Source of the DNA: Serinus canaria
Lineage: Eukaryota; Chordata; Aves; Passeriformes; Fringillidae
Length of the DNA: 64,000 nucleotides
Assembly (NCBI RefSeq): GCF_022539315.1
Contig: NC_066316.1
Location: 96,776,179 to 96,840,178, forward strand
Reading direction: 5' to 3'
The position numbers were made by a program, and so were the translations under genes. This document shows positions 21,801 through 29,372 of this stretch, in pieces. The notes under the pieces are model-generated. The model was not told the origin of the DNA. It saw nothing but the letters and a program-made list of their open reading frames with translations, and searched no databases. The stretch's first letter is position 1. Each line of letters starts with the position of its first letter.

Positions 21801-23586
21801 CATCACACACACACACACACACACAAAGCCACATCAAAAAACAAAAACAGCAAAACAAAAAAAACCTGAAACTTGATGATTTCTTTGATGGCATATTGAG
21901 GTTGAAAGGAAGGTGTAAATAGATGTTTTGTAATTATTACCAGTAGTCAGTCTGGTCCATTGAATTGCCAGCTTCTAGCTTGTCTGACCAGTGCACTCAG
22001 CCTGGGTTGCAAAGAGCAGCATGGCTATAGCTGGCACCTCATGTTTTTTAAAGATGAGAATTTAGTTTCTGGGAAATAAATGCAAAGATTAGTAGAAGTT
22101 GCATCAGATTGTCAGCACCACCAAACAAAAAGAGAATGGGTTATGAAACGTACCCACCTCTGAAGCTGAAAAAGAAAGGAACGTCTAGGGGGAGGCAGCG
22201 GGGGCTCCCAGTGGCCGGGCAGCCCAGGCGGGTGCCGGTCCCGCCGGGCCGGGCGGGTGCGCGCCCGGAGCGCTGTCCCACAGCGCCATCTCCCGCGGCT
22301 GCCGGGAGAGCTCGGCGGCCGCACGGCCCACAGCCCTGTGCAAGATCATCCACACCCGATTATCCGTGGCCAGCAAATTGCTCCTGCATCGTCCCATCTA
22401 TACCGTGGCTAATTTAATGTTTGCCAGCTAATTGAAGTGGCGTATCTAGCCCTGACTAGAAGAATCCGTAATGAGTGCTGCACTCTAATTTCATTTTGCC
22501 TTTTGCTGTGAGGTTTTGCTATTGCATTAGCATTCCACTCTTGCCATCGTTATTCAAAATTATTCACAGACACTCTCATGTGAATAAATCTAAATTATTC
22601 TCCTAAATAATTTGTGGGCATATCATTGCAGCATTGCTCTTACAGTTGCCTGTGGCAAATGGGAAACTTTCTCAGGTGATGAAGCTCAACTTGAATGTTT
22701 CTTAAATAATTTTCCAAATTTAAGCTCTGTAGAAATTAACTGCTTTGTCACACTGACCAGTTAGATAATCTGTGATCCTCTGCTCATGCTGGAAAGGAGG
22801 TGATCAATAAATGTAAGTGAAAAAGATGCACTTAGAGTTACATCATTTGCCCTGAAGCAGCAGCATGAGCTCAGGTGTGACTGCAAAAAGCCTTTGCATA
22901 TGCAAAGTCTTCCTATAGCCCTTGATGTTAGTAATCTGTGACTGAAATTCCCAAGCTTGAGTGCATGCTGGTGGGACACTGTGGGATTCTTCCCAGATTC
23001 TCTGAAAACCGCCAACACCTTGACTAATTCTTCTTGAAGCTTTCTCCAGAAAAAAAGGGAGCACCTGAAAGTGGAAGTCTTTTTTTGTAGCCTTGATTTC
23101 AATATTTAGTATTTAGGATTGGTCTAGAAAAGAAGTAGTGATTTGCTTCATTAGTTGTTTGAGATATAAGAAAACTCAAAAAGGCAAATAGCCCTTTCCA
23201 TCACCTTGTGTGATAAAACAGGGTTCTGTGGCACAGTTCTGACAGGAGCCACAACACATGAACATTCACACTACTTTCACTCATGTTTTCTGGTCACAGG
23301 AGCTGACTGTAGTATACACATGGGGAGTTCTGGCTCTGATAAGGTCAGTGGCATTTGCTGAGCTGTTTGTGATAGAACAGATGATGCAGTGGTGTAGCAG
23401 ACACAGAATCCAGGCAATGCTGTCCTGACACAATGCTATCCCTTTCTCTTACAGGTGGTAGGCATTTTTGCAGGATTTGGTCTTCTACTTTTGGTGGCCT
23501 CCCCTTTTCTTCTACTTGCTACACCATTTGTTCTGTGCTGCAAGTGCAAATGTAATAAAGGAGATGATGACCCTCTACCTACCTAG
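684..23586 (+). CDS. RNF144A: RNF144A, RBR-type E3 ubiquitin ligase (complete spliced gene)
   Basis: Seven exons, join(695..829, 15611..15715, 15905..15965, 16980..17187, 18990..19137, 20390..20479, 23455..23586), give an uninterrupted 292-residue protein, the length I know for mammalian RNF144A. Every junction is GT-AG and every phase fits. RBR ligases take ubiquitin from an E2 onto their own cysteine before passing it to the substrate; mammalian RNF144A is membrane-bound and has been linked to DNA-PKcs turnover. Visible in the translation: RING1 (Cys20 to Cys70), IBR (about 91-156, Cys107 to Cys156), RING2/Rcat (Cys185 onward) with the catalytic cysteine at 198 in [11 protein letters not shown], and a hydrophobic anchor from 250 to about 278. 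The anchor has a GxxxG motif (Gly252, Gly256) and is followed by a short Cys/Lys/Asp tail ending DPLPT. RNF144B is the close paralogue, but the N-terminus ([12 protein letters not shown]) and C-terminus fit RNF144A better. The promoter lies outside the window. Confidence 0.97.
1345..1400. repeat. Small tandem duplication, 24-bp unit
   Basis: A 24-base unit (AAGGGATCACTTCAACCATG followed by CTCT) occurs at 1345-1368 and again at 1377-1400, 32 bases apart. It is a local duplication just outside the CR1 fragment, with no evident function. Confidence 0.85.
1440..2615 (-). mobile_element. CR1 LINE fragment, degraded, minus orientation
   Basis: Read on the minus strand this is the 3' half of a CR1 retrotransposon. 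The minus translation around 2120-2330 resembles the CR1 reverse transcriptase segment that contains FADDTKL, here decayed to FDDTKLETA, followed by a decayed version of the EGRDAIQRDLD-like stretch ([11 protein letters not shown]). Around 2400-2500 the plus strand shows the familiar reversed CR1 wording (ATTGAAAGCTTTGCTAAAATCC, here split over lines, then GTGACCTTGTCATAGAAGG). Many indels and stops break it, so it is an old, dead copy. Both ends are approximate. Confidence 0.88.
4064..4093. repeat. Perfect inverted repeat, 13-bp arms, 4-base loop
   Basis: AACACCAGTGGAG at 4064-4076 is followed by loop AATC and then its exact reverse complement, CTCCACTGGTGTT, at 4081-4093. As RNA or single-stranded DNA it would form a tight hairpin. 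No promoter or mature RNA is evident. Confidence 0.85.
4870..4924. ncRNA. Candidate hairpin RNA (miRNA-like or MITE-derived), unproven
   Basis: A 55-base near-perfect hairpin. The 5' arm starts TTTCTCTGGTAC at 4870 and the 3' arm ends GTACCAGAGAAA at 4924. About 23 base pairs form, with one A/G mismatch (4882/4912), one bulged A (4891) and a 6-base loop (ATTGTT, 4895-4900). Stem length and loop size suit a short miRNA precursor, but a tiny palindromic transposon remnant would look similar. I do not recognise a known miRNA seed. The hairpin is directly visible; expression is inference. Confidence 0.3.
9492..9969 (+). mobile_element. CR1 LINE, endonuclease fragment joined to the 3' end
   Basis: The left part (about 9492-9695) translates to the CR1 endonuclease region, with [19 protein letters not shown] split over two frames and then [13 protein letters not shown]. 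After about 9740 it becomes the CR1 3' terminal region, recognisable by GAGGCACTGGACAGGTTGCC, the wording GCAACCTGGTCTAGTAGAAAG and the tail CTATGCTATGATTCTGTGAT. The reverse transcriptase region that should lie between is missing. Frameshifts and stops show that it is dead. Confidence 0.9.
10947..10961. repeat. (TG)n microsatellite, short
   Basis: About seven TG units in an otherwise AT-rich intronic stretch. Simple sequence with no other signal nearby. Confidence 0.8.
15611..15715 (+). CDS. RNF144A: RNF144A coding exon 2 (second half of RING1)
   Basis: 105 bases, phase 0 on both sides, encoding residues 46-80. It supplies RING1 ligands Cys46, Cys65 and Cys70 within [10 protein letters not shown] and [18 protein letters not shown]. 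The acceptor is CTCTTATAG and the donor is GAG|GTACAC. RING1 is thus split across the 14.8-kb intron. Confidence 0.95.
15716..15904 (+). other. RNF144A: RNF144A intron, 189 bp
   Basis: The shortest intron of the gene, between GTACAC and TTTTTTCAACAG. Nothing else is seen in it. The two exons it separates will often appear in one amplicon or read. Confidence 0.9.
15905..15965 (+). CDS. RNF144A: RNF144A coding exon 3 (RING1-IBR linker helix)
   Basis: 61 bases encoding residues 81-100 plus the first base of codon 101. The peptide [20 protein letters not shown] is the helical linker between RING1 and IBR. The donor is AGAG|GTAACA. The short exon is accepted because its reading frame and phase join exactly to both neighbours. 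Confidence 0.94.
15966..16979 (+). other. RNF144A: RNF144A intron, 1.0 kb
   Basis: Runs from GTAACA to CCTTTGCAG. I see no repeats, RNAs or coding features inside it. Confidence 0.85.
16980..17187 (+). CDS. RNF144A: RNF144A coding exon 4 (IBR domain)
   Basis: 208 bases encoding residues 101 (from its second base) to 169, plus two bases of codon 170. It carries the whole zinc-binding IBR core: Cys107, Cys111, Cys116, Cys120, Cys135, Cys138, Cys143, Cys146, His151 and Cys156. The loop near residues 123-133 ([11 protein letters not shown]) looks the least conserved part compared with the mammalian protein. The acceptor is TTTGCAG and the donor ACAAG|GTAAGA. Confidence 0.95.
17188..18989 (+). 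other. RNF144A: RNF144A intron, 1.8 kb
   Basis: Runs from GTAAGA to CTCCCACAG. Between 17298 and 17715 there is an unexplained degraded coding-like stretch (see findings). At 18106-18123 there is a short (CAAT)n run. The remainder is AT-rich sequence in which I recognise nothing. Confidence 0.85.
18990..19137 (+). CDS. RNF144A: RNF144A coding exon 5 (catalytic RING2/Rcat)
   Basis: 148 bases encoding the rest of codon 170 to residue 219. It contains the acidic linker (MEDDDAPIK), zinc ligands Cys185 and Cys188 (RCPKCKVY), the catalytic Cys198 (DEGCAQMMC) that carries the ubiquitin thioester, then Cys203, Cys206, Cys211 and Cys214. The donor is GAT|GTGAGT. All key residues are intact, so the enzyme should be active. 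Confidence 0.96.
19138..20389 (+). other. RNF144A: RNF144A intron, 1.25 kb
   Basis: Runs from GTGAGT to TATTTCTAG. AT-rich; I see no repeat, RNA or coding feature in it. Confidence 0.85.
20390..20479 (+). CDS. RNF144A: RNF144A coding exon 6 (end of RBR, linker to membrane anchor)
   Basis: 90 bases, phase 0 on both sides, encoding residues 220-249. The peptide begins [20 protein letters not shown] and ends SVIWHRTQ. It includes His226, Cys232 and His238, which close the RING2 zinc site and its flank. The acceptor is TTTCTAG and the donor CACAG|GTAAAG. Confidence 0.95.
21804..21825. repeat. (CA)11 microsatellite
   Basis: Eleven uninterrupted CA units inside the last RNF144A intron. It is long enough to be polymorphic. 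Confidence 0.9.
22185..22335. promoter_or_regulatory. CpG-rich island in the last RNF144A intron
   Basis: About 150 bases are extremely GC-rich with roughly twenty CpG sites by eye (for example CCGGGCCGGGCGGGTGCGCG), while flanks on both sides are AT-rich and nearly CpG-free. CpG retention in a vertebrate genome suggests an unmethylated regulatory site: an internal or antisense promoter, or an enhancer. ORFs here are by-products of high GC. No exon is supported. Confidence 0.45.
22336..22700. promoter_or_regulatory. TAAT/ATTA-rich putative conserved regulatory block
   Basis: Directly beside the CpG island is a stretch dense in homeodomain-type cores: CCGATTATCC, GCTAATTTAATG, AGCTAATTGAAG, CCGTAATGAG, TCTAATTTC, GCATTAGCATT and AAATAATTTG. 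Such clustering is typical of conserved vertebrate developmental enhancers. Conservation cannot be tested here, so the assignment is inference. Confidence 0.35.
23455..23586 (+). CDS. RNF144A: RNF144A coding exon 7 (transmembrane anchor and stop)
   Basis: 132 bases encode residues 250-292 and a TAG stop. The peptide starts [18 protein letters not shown], a roughly 29-residue hydrophobic segment that anchors the ligase in membranes. Its Gly252/Gly256 GxxxG motif has been reported to matter for self-association in the mammalian protein. The tail ([15 protein letters not shown]) is short, basic-then-acidic and cysteine-rich. The exon continues as the 3'UTR. Confidence 0.96.
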   Translation: MVGIFAGFGLLLLVASPFLLLATPFVLCCKCKCNKGDDDPLPT

Positions 23587-24444
23587 ACTGAGGGAAGATT
23601 GGACTCATGACAACATGTTTTGATTTTACTGTTGCTGTTATGTTTCCTTCTTGCACTTACATTGCTGTAGCCTTACTTGTCCCATTCTGCTTTTTGTTGA
23701 CACAGTCTTGATTCCAGGAACTGTTGTTACTACTGTTCTGCAGATCACGTGATAACAGACAAGGAGGGTAATAGAAGGCAAGTTTGGTGCTAAAAGGAGA
23801 TCACAGACCTGGGTAGCTATCTGAAATTAAGAGGTGATACTGCTAAAAATAATGCAAAAGGTTGGTGCTACCCTGCTGGTGGACTGGGGACTGTATCGAA
23901 TAACATCAGCAAACTAAGCTGAAAAAGCCTACAAACTTCTGCATATCTGTTTGCTTCCAAATCTGGTGTCTTATTCCTGCATATGTTTGAGTTGACTATC
24001 ATTTAAATCAGACAGTCAGCTTCGTGTGACTTTATTACACATCTGATTTTGTTAAGGCCATCACAATGGCCTTTTTAGTACCTATTTTTTTCCCAGTGGA
24101 ACAAAATTAGTAAGGTGCATATAGGCCATCCTATGCCTTTCTTAGAGTTTGGGGAGGATCAGAGGGACAAAGTTAGTCCTGCTACCTTCCATGAATTTTA
24201 TAAAGTCTTATAAGAAATTTGTTTGATTAAAAGCTACGTTTTAAAATTAATTGATGAAGCTGTAAGGTTGAGTGGTGACACAAAACTATTTAATCAAGTT
24301 TCTTTTAAAAATACATTGATGGTATTGCTTACCCCTGGACCACTAGTGTTTTTCTGAATTGTTATTTTTTTGCTATTGTTTAGGGTTCTGCTACACTTAT
24401 AGGGCTATGTAACTTCTAATCCAGGTATCTTAATCTTTTTATAG

Positions 24445-24475
24445 ATACATATATATATAAATATATATATATAAA
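24445..24475. repeat. (TA)n run in the 3'UTR
   Basis: Alternating TA interrupted by a few extra A bases. Could affect transcript folding, but is probably only a microsatellite. Confidence 0.8.
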
Positions 24476-24562
24476 ATCCTATTTAAACCAAATGTGTAAA
24501 TAGCTGTGCTATTGAAATATTTTGGAAATTCAGAATAGCTTGCTTCTGTCTTTAGGACAATT

Positions 24563-24568
24563 AATAAA
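24563..24568 (+). terminator. RNF144A: AATAAA poly(A) signal, proximal candidate
   Basis: Canonical hexamer about 980 bases after the stop codon. Would give a short 3'UTR form of RNF144A. Confidence 0.4.
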
Positions 24569-25267
24569 AAATACAGGACTAACTGTACTGTTTAGCAGAC
24601 TTTTGGGTTATCAATGAGTCTTTCCTTTTAAATACAAAAATACATCATGGTTATCCCTGTAGTTAATATGAAAATGCCTGGGATATTTGTGGACGTTGTG
24701 CTTTGCATTTAAACTACTTAGCCCATTTTCGGAGATAGTATTGTATGATATGTGGTGTATTGTGCTAATAACAATACTGTGACAAAATAAGTTTTTATTT
24801 GAGAACTAATCACTTGATAGTTTTGCAGAATTCAGTGCTCTGTTTTCAGGGTAGTAAAGTGTGCTATTCAACGTACTGCATCACTGAGGTTTCTCTTTAG
24901 AAATATTTTTTTGAAAACCATTTTGCTCTATTTTAAAGCCAACAAGAATTTGACTAATAACTTCTTGCCATGAAATGTGAAGCACCTGAAACAATGTGTA
25001 TGTCTGTAATATGAAGGAAAACATACTTTTGAATTGCTTGTGGACTGAAGTTCTACTGCATTTTTTGTTCATCATTTATTTCTGCCCTTAGTAATGTACT
25101 GACGTGGATGAATATCTTAAAACCAGGATAAATTTACACTGAAAATATCTTAAGATCCTTTAATGCATCTGCTTCTGGCTGCTGTCACAGACTGGGAATA
25201 TGTTTTCATAGCTAAGCCATCAAAAATTACTCTTTATTGGCTTTTGGTTTATACTGTCTATCTGTTA

Positions 25268-25273
25268 AATAAA
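25268..25273 (+). terminator. RNF144A: AATAAA poly(A) signal, distal candidate
   Basis: Canonical hexamer about 1.7 kb after the stop. The following bases include a TTTTGAAAAGG stretch and then T-rich sequence suitable as a downstream element. Confidence 0.45.
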
Positions 25274-25463
25274 AATATTGTAGGGCACAGTTTTGAAAAG
25301 GTCAATTTCTTTTTATAAAACTGTTCTCCCTTATCTTCCAAGTGTAGTGCTATCCAAATTCAAACTGTATCTAACTAACCATAGGTTTTACCTCTAGGAG
25401 CGGGAGATTGTCTGCAATTCACTTACTTGGTTTGATTTTAATAAGTTCAGCTTCTGTAATGTG

Positions 25464-25469
25464 AATAAA
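25464..25469 (+). terminator. RNF144A: AATAAA poly(A) signal, most distal candidate
   Basis: Canonical hexamer in GTGAATAAAAGG, followed by a GT/T-containing stretch (GCTTGTTTCC). I take it as the likely outer limit of the gene. Confidence 0.4.
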
Positions 25470-25490
25470 AGGACAGCTTGTTTCCAGCAA

Positions 25491-26820
25491 ATCTGAACTC
25501 ATGATATCTTCAGATTGTTTATGGCAATGCACAGTTCAGATCTTTTGTTATCTGAGTATCTTTAGTACTTTGGCTATCTTGGTTATTAAAAATTGCTTGT
25601 TAAAAAATACCTGTAGGGAAAGCTGGTAGTGCATTTGATCCCTGTTTGCCAGCTTCCAGGGGTGTGTGAAGCACGGCTGAGTTCAGCAGGCAGGGAGGTG
25701 CTTCTCTCCCTCTGACATCAGCTCAGTCCATTTCTCAGAGGGATCTCAAGACACGCCCCTGAGTTGTCCTGAGTCATAGCTTCACTGTCCAGAATTAGTG
25801 GAAACCCTTCTGCAAAGGACAGCTTCCTGAAGGTTAGCTTGAACTATGACCTTTCCTCCCTGGCCCTGTACTCCTGCTTGGCTGGAGAAAAACCCCTGGA
25901 CAATAAGATGTAAAGACTTCTTGGGCTATTAATTTTCTAGCTGGGGCACTGAGGGGTTTTGCTGTATTGTGGCTGTGACTGATGACCAATTCTCCTACTG
26001 GGATCTTAGTAAACAGGAGAGATTCACTGGCCTGTGAACAGTATTGAGTGCCCTGGTATGAGGAGGTTTATTTTCTCTGTGCCTTTCTTTGAGAATTTGT
26101 CAAAATCCAGCAAAACTTGCCTTTTCCAAAGTGCTGTGCAGCCAGTTAATAATCCATGTCAGAATTAATGCATTTCCAGATTTAAAAGAAAAAAGAAAGA
26201 TAAGTTATTTGCAGATACAGAAATTTTAAAATGATAATTTATAATTGATACTCACAGGTAACATTATATGCAATCAGAAAACTGTCAGTGTATCTCTGAT
26301 CTCAACATACTTGAATTGCTACTGGTGATTTTTATGACAGCTCATTTAACATCCCAGCAGCTGGAACAGACTATATGCCTACATATTTTTACCAAATACC
26401 CACCCAGTCTTTTCAGGTTTGTTAAATGTCATTCCATCTGTATTCTCGGGGATTTTTTGCTTGTTTTTATGGTTGTTAATATTATTCTTATTATTATGAC
26501 TATTTTTATTTTTAATGCTGATTTGGTTCCAAAGTAGCAACTTTTGGTAGTGATGTATTAAGTTCAGGGTGCTTTTATGTTACAGATTATGTTGATACTG
26601 TGACATTTAATACCCCAAAACTCAATTGTAAATACATAATTTTAAACTCTGACATTTAAACCCCCTGCCACGGGAAAGGGAATGTTTGTTTCCTTCTTTC
26701 AAATGAAAATCTGTTACAACAGCTATGGCTTTTCGGATTTGCACCAGAAAAATAAGTATCACAGCATGATTTCTACTGCATTTTTATGGTTATGCTATTT
26801 TTTAGGGGGTTTGTATTCCC
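25491..26820. other. Intergenic, no feature recognised
   Basis: Sequence with a more GC-rich part at 25620-26000 and AT-rich remainder. The 89-codon ORF near 26268 is hydrophobic only because of T-rich sequence. I see no gene or known repeat. Confidence 0.6.
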
Positions 26821-26884
26821 ACAGAATCATAGAATATTCTGATTTGAAAGGACCCACAAGGATCAAGTCCAGCTCTTGAGTGAA
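26821..26884 (-). mobile_element. CR1 3' tail fragment, minus orientation
   Basis: ACAGAATCATAGAATATTCT followed by a GGACCC…CAAG…TCCAGC pattern is the reverse complement of a CR1 3' end. Only about 64 bases remain. Confidence 0.8.
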
Positions 26885-27025
26885 TGGTGTGTTCGTTAAT
26901 ACTGTTTAATGGAGTTTGTACTGGTGCATCATCTGCATTTTCTTCTGGGGTATCATGTGGTGTCACATCTAGGGAGTGTGGAGTCCCACTCCAGAGACTG
27001 TGCATCTCCCTCGCCTTGCCATTAG

Positions 27026-27164
27026 TTGGGCTGAAGCCAGTCCTGAGAGAGATCAGGAGCACAGCCCACTTCATCTTCAGTGGTGGTAGTGTTGGGTTTT
27101 CCCCTGTGACATTGGCCAAGTCACTTACTGCCTTTTATCTCAGTTTGACATCTTTTAAGTGAAT
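27026..27164. repeat. Duplicated segment, copy A
   Basis: From TTGGGCTGAAGCCAGTCCTG to CTTTTAAGTGAAT this matches 28426-28557 almost base for base, with one 6-base difference (TTTTCC present here) and a few substitutions near the end. It belongs to no repeat family I recognise. Confidence 0.85.
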
Positions 27165-28425
27165 GAACCAGTGCTTACCTCAGGAGAGCTGTGATGACAA
27201 ATTCATTGCTTTTGAGGCTCTTCAAAAGTTTGTGAATGATGAACAATTATATATAAAAGATTACTGTAGTTTTATGTTAATATTTCAGTTTTATTCATGT
27301 TGGCACTCATCCTGAAGCCTCCTACTACTGACTTTAGCATGTCAAGAATTTAGGATACTTTCCCCCACATACTAAGAAGCATGATCTTTCCTCAGATACG
27401 CTGGTGCATAAATTAGGCAAAATCCCAAATAACAGCAGACTGAATCAACTCTCAGTTTACAGCTGAGCTCCTGACATGCAGAAAACAATCAAAATTAGTG
27501 AATAGCTCTCATTTATGGAGCTGACAGAATAAAATATCCATAGGTGAGAAAAATACTAAGTGTTTTTAAAAAAAAATATTGTTACGGGCAGGAAGATTAG
27601 AATGAAGTTCTGTGCATTTCATCTGTAGGCCTTTTACTGTATAGGAATAAATATTTTTAATGCAGGCCATTATCATTCCAGTGACGTGCAGCATGCATAA
27701 ACCTTTGTGCAGGTTTGCTTTTTTAAGACCAAAGTTTGTACATTTCATGTACATAATCTAAAAGCCTGAGGAAAACAAGTAAATTACAGTTGTTGATGGC
27801 AGTGATACTGAGGACATCAAAAAAGCCTGCATCAGCCCTTAATTGCTAATGCACTTGTACTAAGTAAGGCATGCTGTTTGTGTTTAGAGCCCTGTGGTCT
27901 TCATTATTGCTTTGATTTGTGTATATCTTACAAGAATTCTGGGAACATTAGGTACAGGTACATGGTACATAACTGAACCTTTCTTGATCATTTTATTATG
28001 ATGTATTTTAAACTTGTATAGGGATAAGCATGAAGGAGTCATGCATATGTATAAATAATGTATTTGATCAGTGTAAAAATAGTTCTGTTGATGTATTTGA
28101 AATGTAAGTGCATTTTGTGCCACTAACACTGTGATGTATAAAGGAGCTGTTGAATGCCTTTTAATGTGGTGTTTTGTACTTTGAATCATATTGGAGAGTT
28201 TAATTTGTAATTTCAATAGATATTTTAAATGAATGTGTTTCCTGTGATTCTTCATAGTGGCTTTTCTCTGTGCTTCTCTGCCTCTTAGGCTTTTGGAGAA
28301 AGCACAGCCTGCAACCTGGAAACCTCCTGCCACAATTCTGGACATAATTGTGGTTTCTGACACACCATCTCCTCTAGCTTAGCTAGAAGAGGGAATCTGA
28401 ATATCTCTAGGACACAGCTGGATCT
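27165..28425. other. Intergenic spacer between the two duplicated segments
   Basis: AT-rich sequence with a 159-codon minus-strand ORF (27884-28363) that has no recognisable domain and ordinary AT-rich composition; I regard it as chance. An 8-bp inverted repeat, CCACAATT…AATTGTGG, lies near 28329-28352. Confidence 0.55.
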
Positions 28426-28557
28426 TTGGGCTGAAGCCAGTCCTGAGAGAGATCAGGAGCACAGCCCACTTCATCTTCAGTGGTAGTAGTGTTGGGTGTG
28501 ACATTGGCCAAGTCACTTACTGCCTTTTATCTAAATTTAACCATCTTTTAAGTGAAT
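28426..28557. repeat. Duplicated segment, copy B (abuts the LTR element)
   Basis: Second copy of 27026-27164 in the same direction, 1.4 kb away. Its end coincides with the left edge of the retroviral LTR-like sequence, which suggests the two events are linked or that insertion truncated this copy. Confidence 0.85.
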
Positions 28558-29365
28558 CCTTGATCCAGCTCCCGTTTGTAGTCCATGGATACTCTGGGCA
28601 GGTGGACGTGCTGCCCCAAGGATCACTCTGAGGTGTGGGTGTGTTTTTGCACCACGGTTTAGGTGCAGGTGACTGTGAGCACCTTGTACTCCCCCTTGTT
28701 GGTGTGGAAGAGAAACTTAAAAGTAATGTTGGGGTACCTGTTGCCGATTCCCCGACTTCTGGGACTCTGGGCTCTCCCAGGGGGTTCCCCTGTTGGGGGA
28801 GACCCTCCAGGAATGGTCTTGTGTCAGGAAAGAGAGACACACTGGATCTTTTCAGTCTTCAGGTTCTTGTTTATTGTTATCTTATCTAGAGTTTTGCATG
28901 CTGTCCACACAAGGCTCAGCACACTGGAAAAGCACTGCAAAAATGGCAAACAGTCTATGGTTACAAGGTCTTTTAAAGCTAAACTATCCATGAGCTGACA
29001 CCTAGATTATTTCCCTTTTAACCCAATACCTGATCCCCAACAGCCTGCAATGTGAACTTTTCCAACCAGTTACAAAATGCCACCCAAACCCATGAAGAAG
29101 GAGGAAGAAGCAGCCCAGGATGACACCCTGTGCCCTTCATCTTGCTTCCATCCACTACATACTAAAAATCTTAAACCTTAGATTTCCCACTTAAGTAATG
29201 CATCTACACTACTCTCTACAGTCTACTTCACACTCTAATGGATTCTAGTCTATTCTGGAGTTTAGGAAACTTTCTCCATGAATAAAGGTCAAAGTCAGTG
29301 TTCCCCTGGGGGTCAGGGCACCCAGAGCAGACAGGGAAATATTCCTGGTGCCCTGGGTTTCCACA
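28557..29365 (-). mobile_element. Endogenous retrovirus LTR with short leader, minus orientation
   Basis: On the minus strand the element starts TGTGGAAACCCAGGGCACC and runs through a region with an AATAAA signal (plus-strand TTTATT at 28870-28875), then a CA-rich downstream part. This is the layout of an avian ERV LTR. The right edge ends in CA, as expected. AAGTGAA flanks both sides (28550-28556 and 29366-29372) and may be a target-site duplication, but the left edge does not begin with TG, so the piece seems to include leader sequence or to be truncated. No gag, pol or env reading frame is present. Confidence 0.6.
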
Positions 29366-29372
29366 AAGTGAA

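Larger units (their letters stand above)
20480..23454 (+). other. RNF144A: RNF144A last intron, 3.0 kb
   Basis: Runs from GTAAAG to TCTCTTACAG. It contains (CA)n at 21804-21825 and the CpG-rich plus TAAT-rich block at about 22185-22700, described separately. Elsewhere I see nothing recognisable. Confidence 0.85.
23587..25490 (+). other. RNF144A: RNF144A 3' untranslated region (extent estimated)
   Basis: AT-rich sequence after the stop codon without repeats or splice evidence, ending near one of several AATAAA signals (24563, 25268, 25464). A Pumilio-type TGTAAATA lies at 24495-24502, close after a (TA)n run at 24445-24475. The true end needs transcript data. Confidence 0.6.

Noticed and set aside
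22109..22417. ORFs of 70-102 codons on both strands in the intronic CpG island
   Set aside because: High GC removes stop codons by chance. The peptides are Arg/Pro/Ala-rich with no domain.
27884..28363. 159-codon minus ORF
   Set aside because: Composition follows local base content; no domain or conserved motif; no start context or splice signals that stand out.
28517..28840. 107-codon minus ORF next to the LTR
   Set aside because: It crosses from the LTR end through the leader into the duplicated segment, so it is not one evolutionary unit. No retroviral protein motif is visible.
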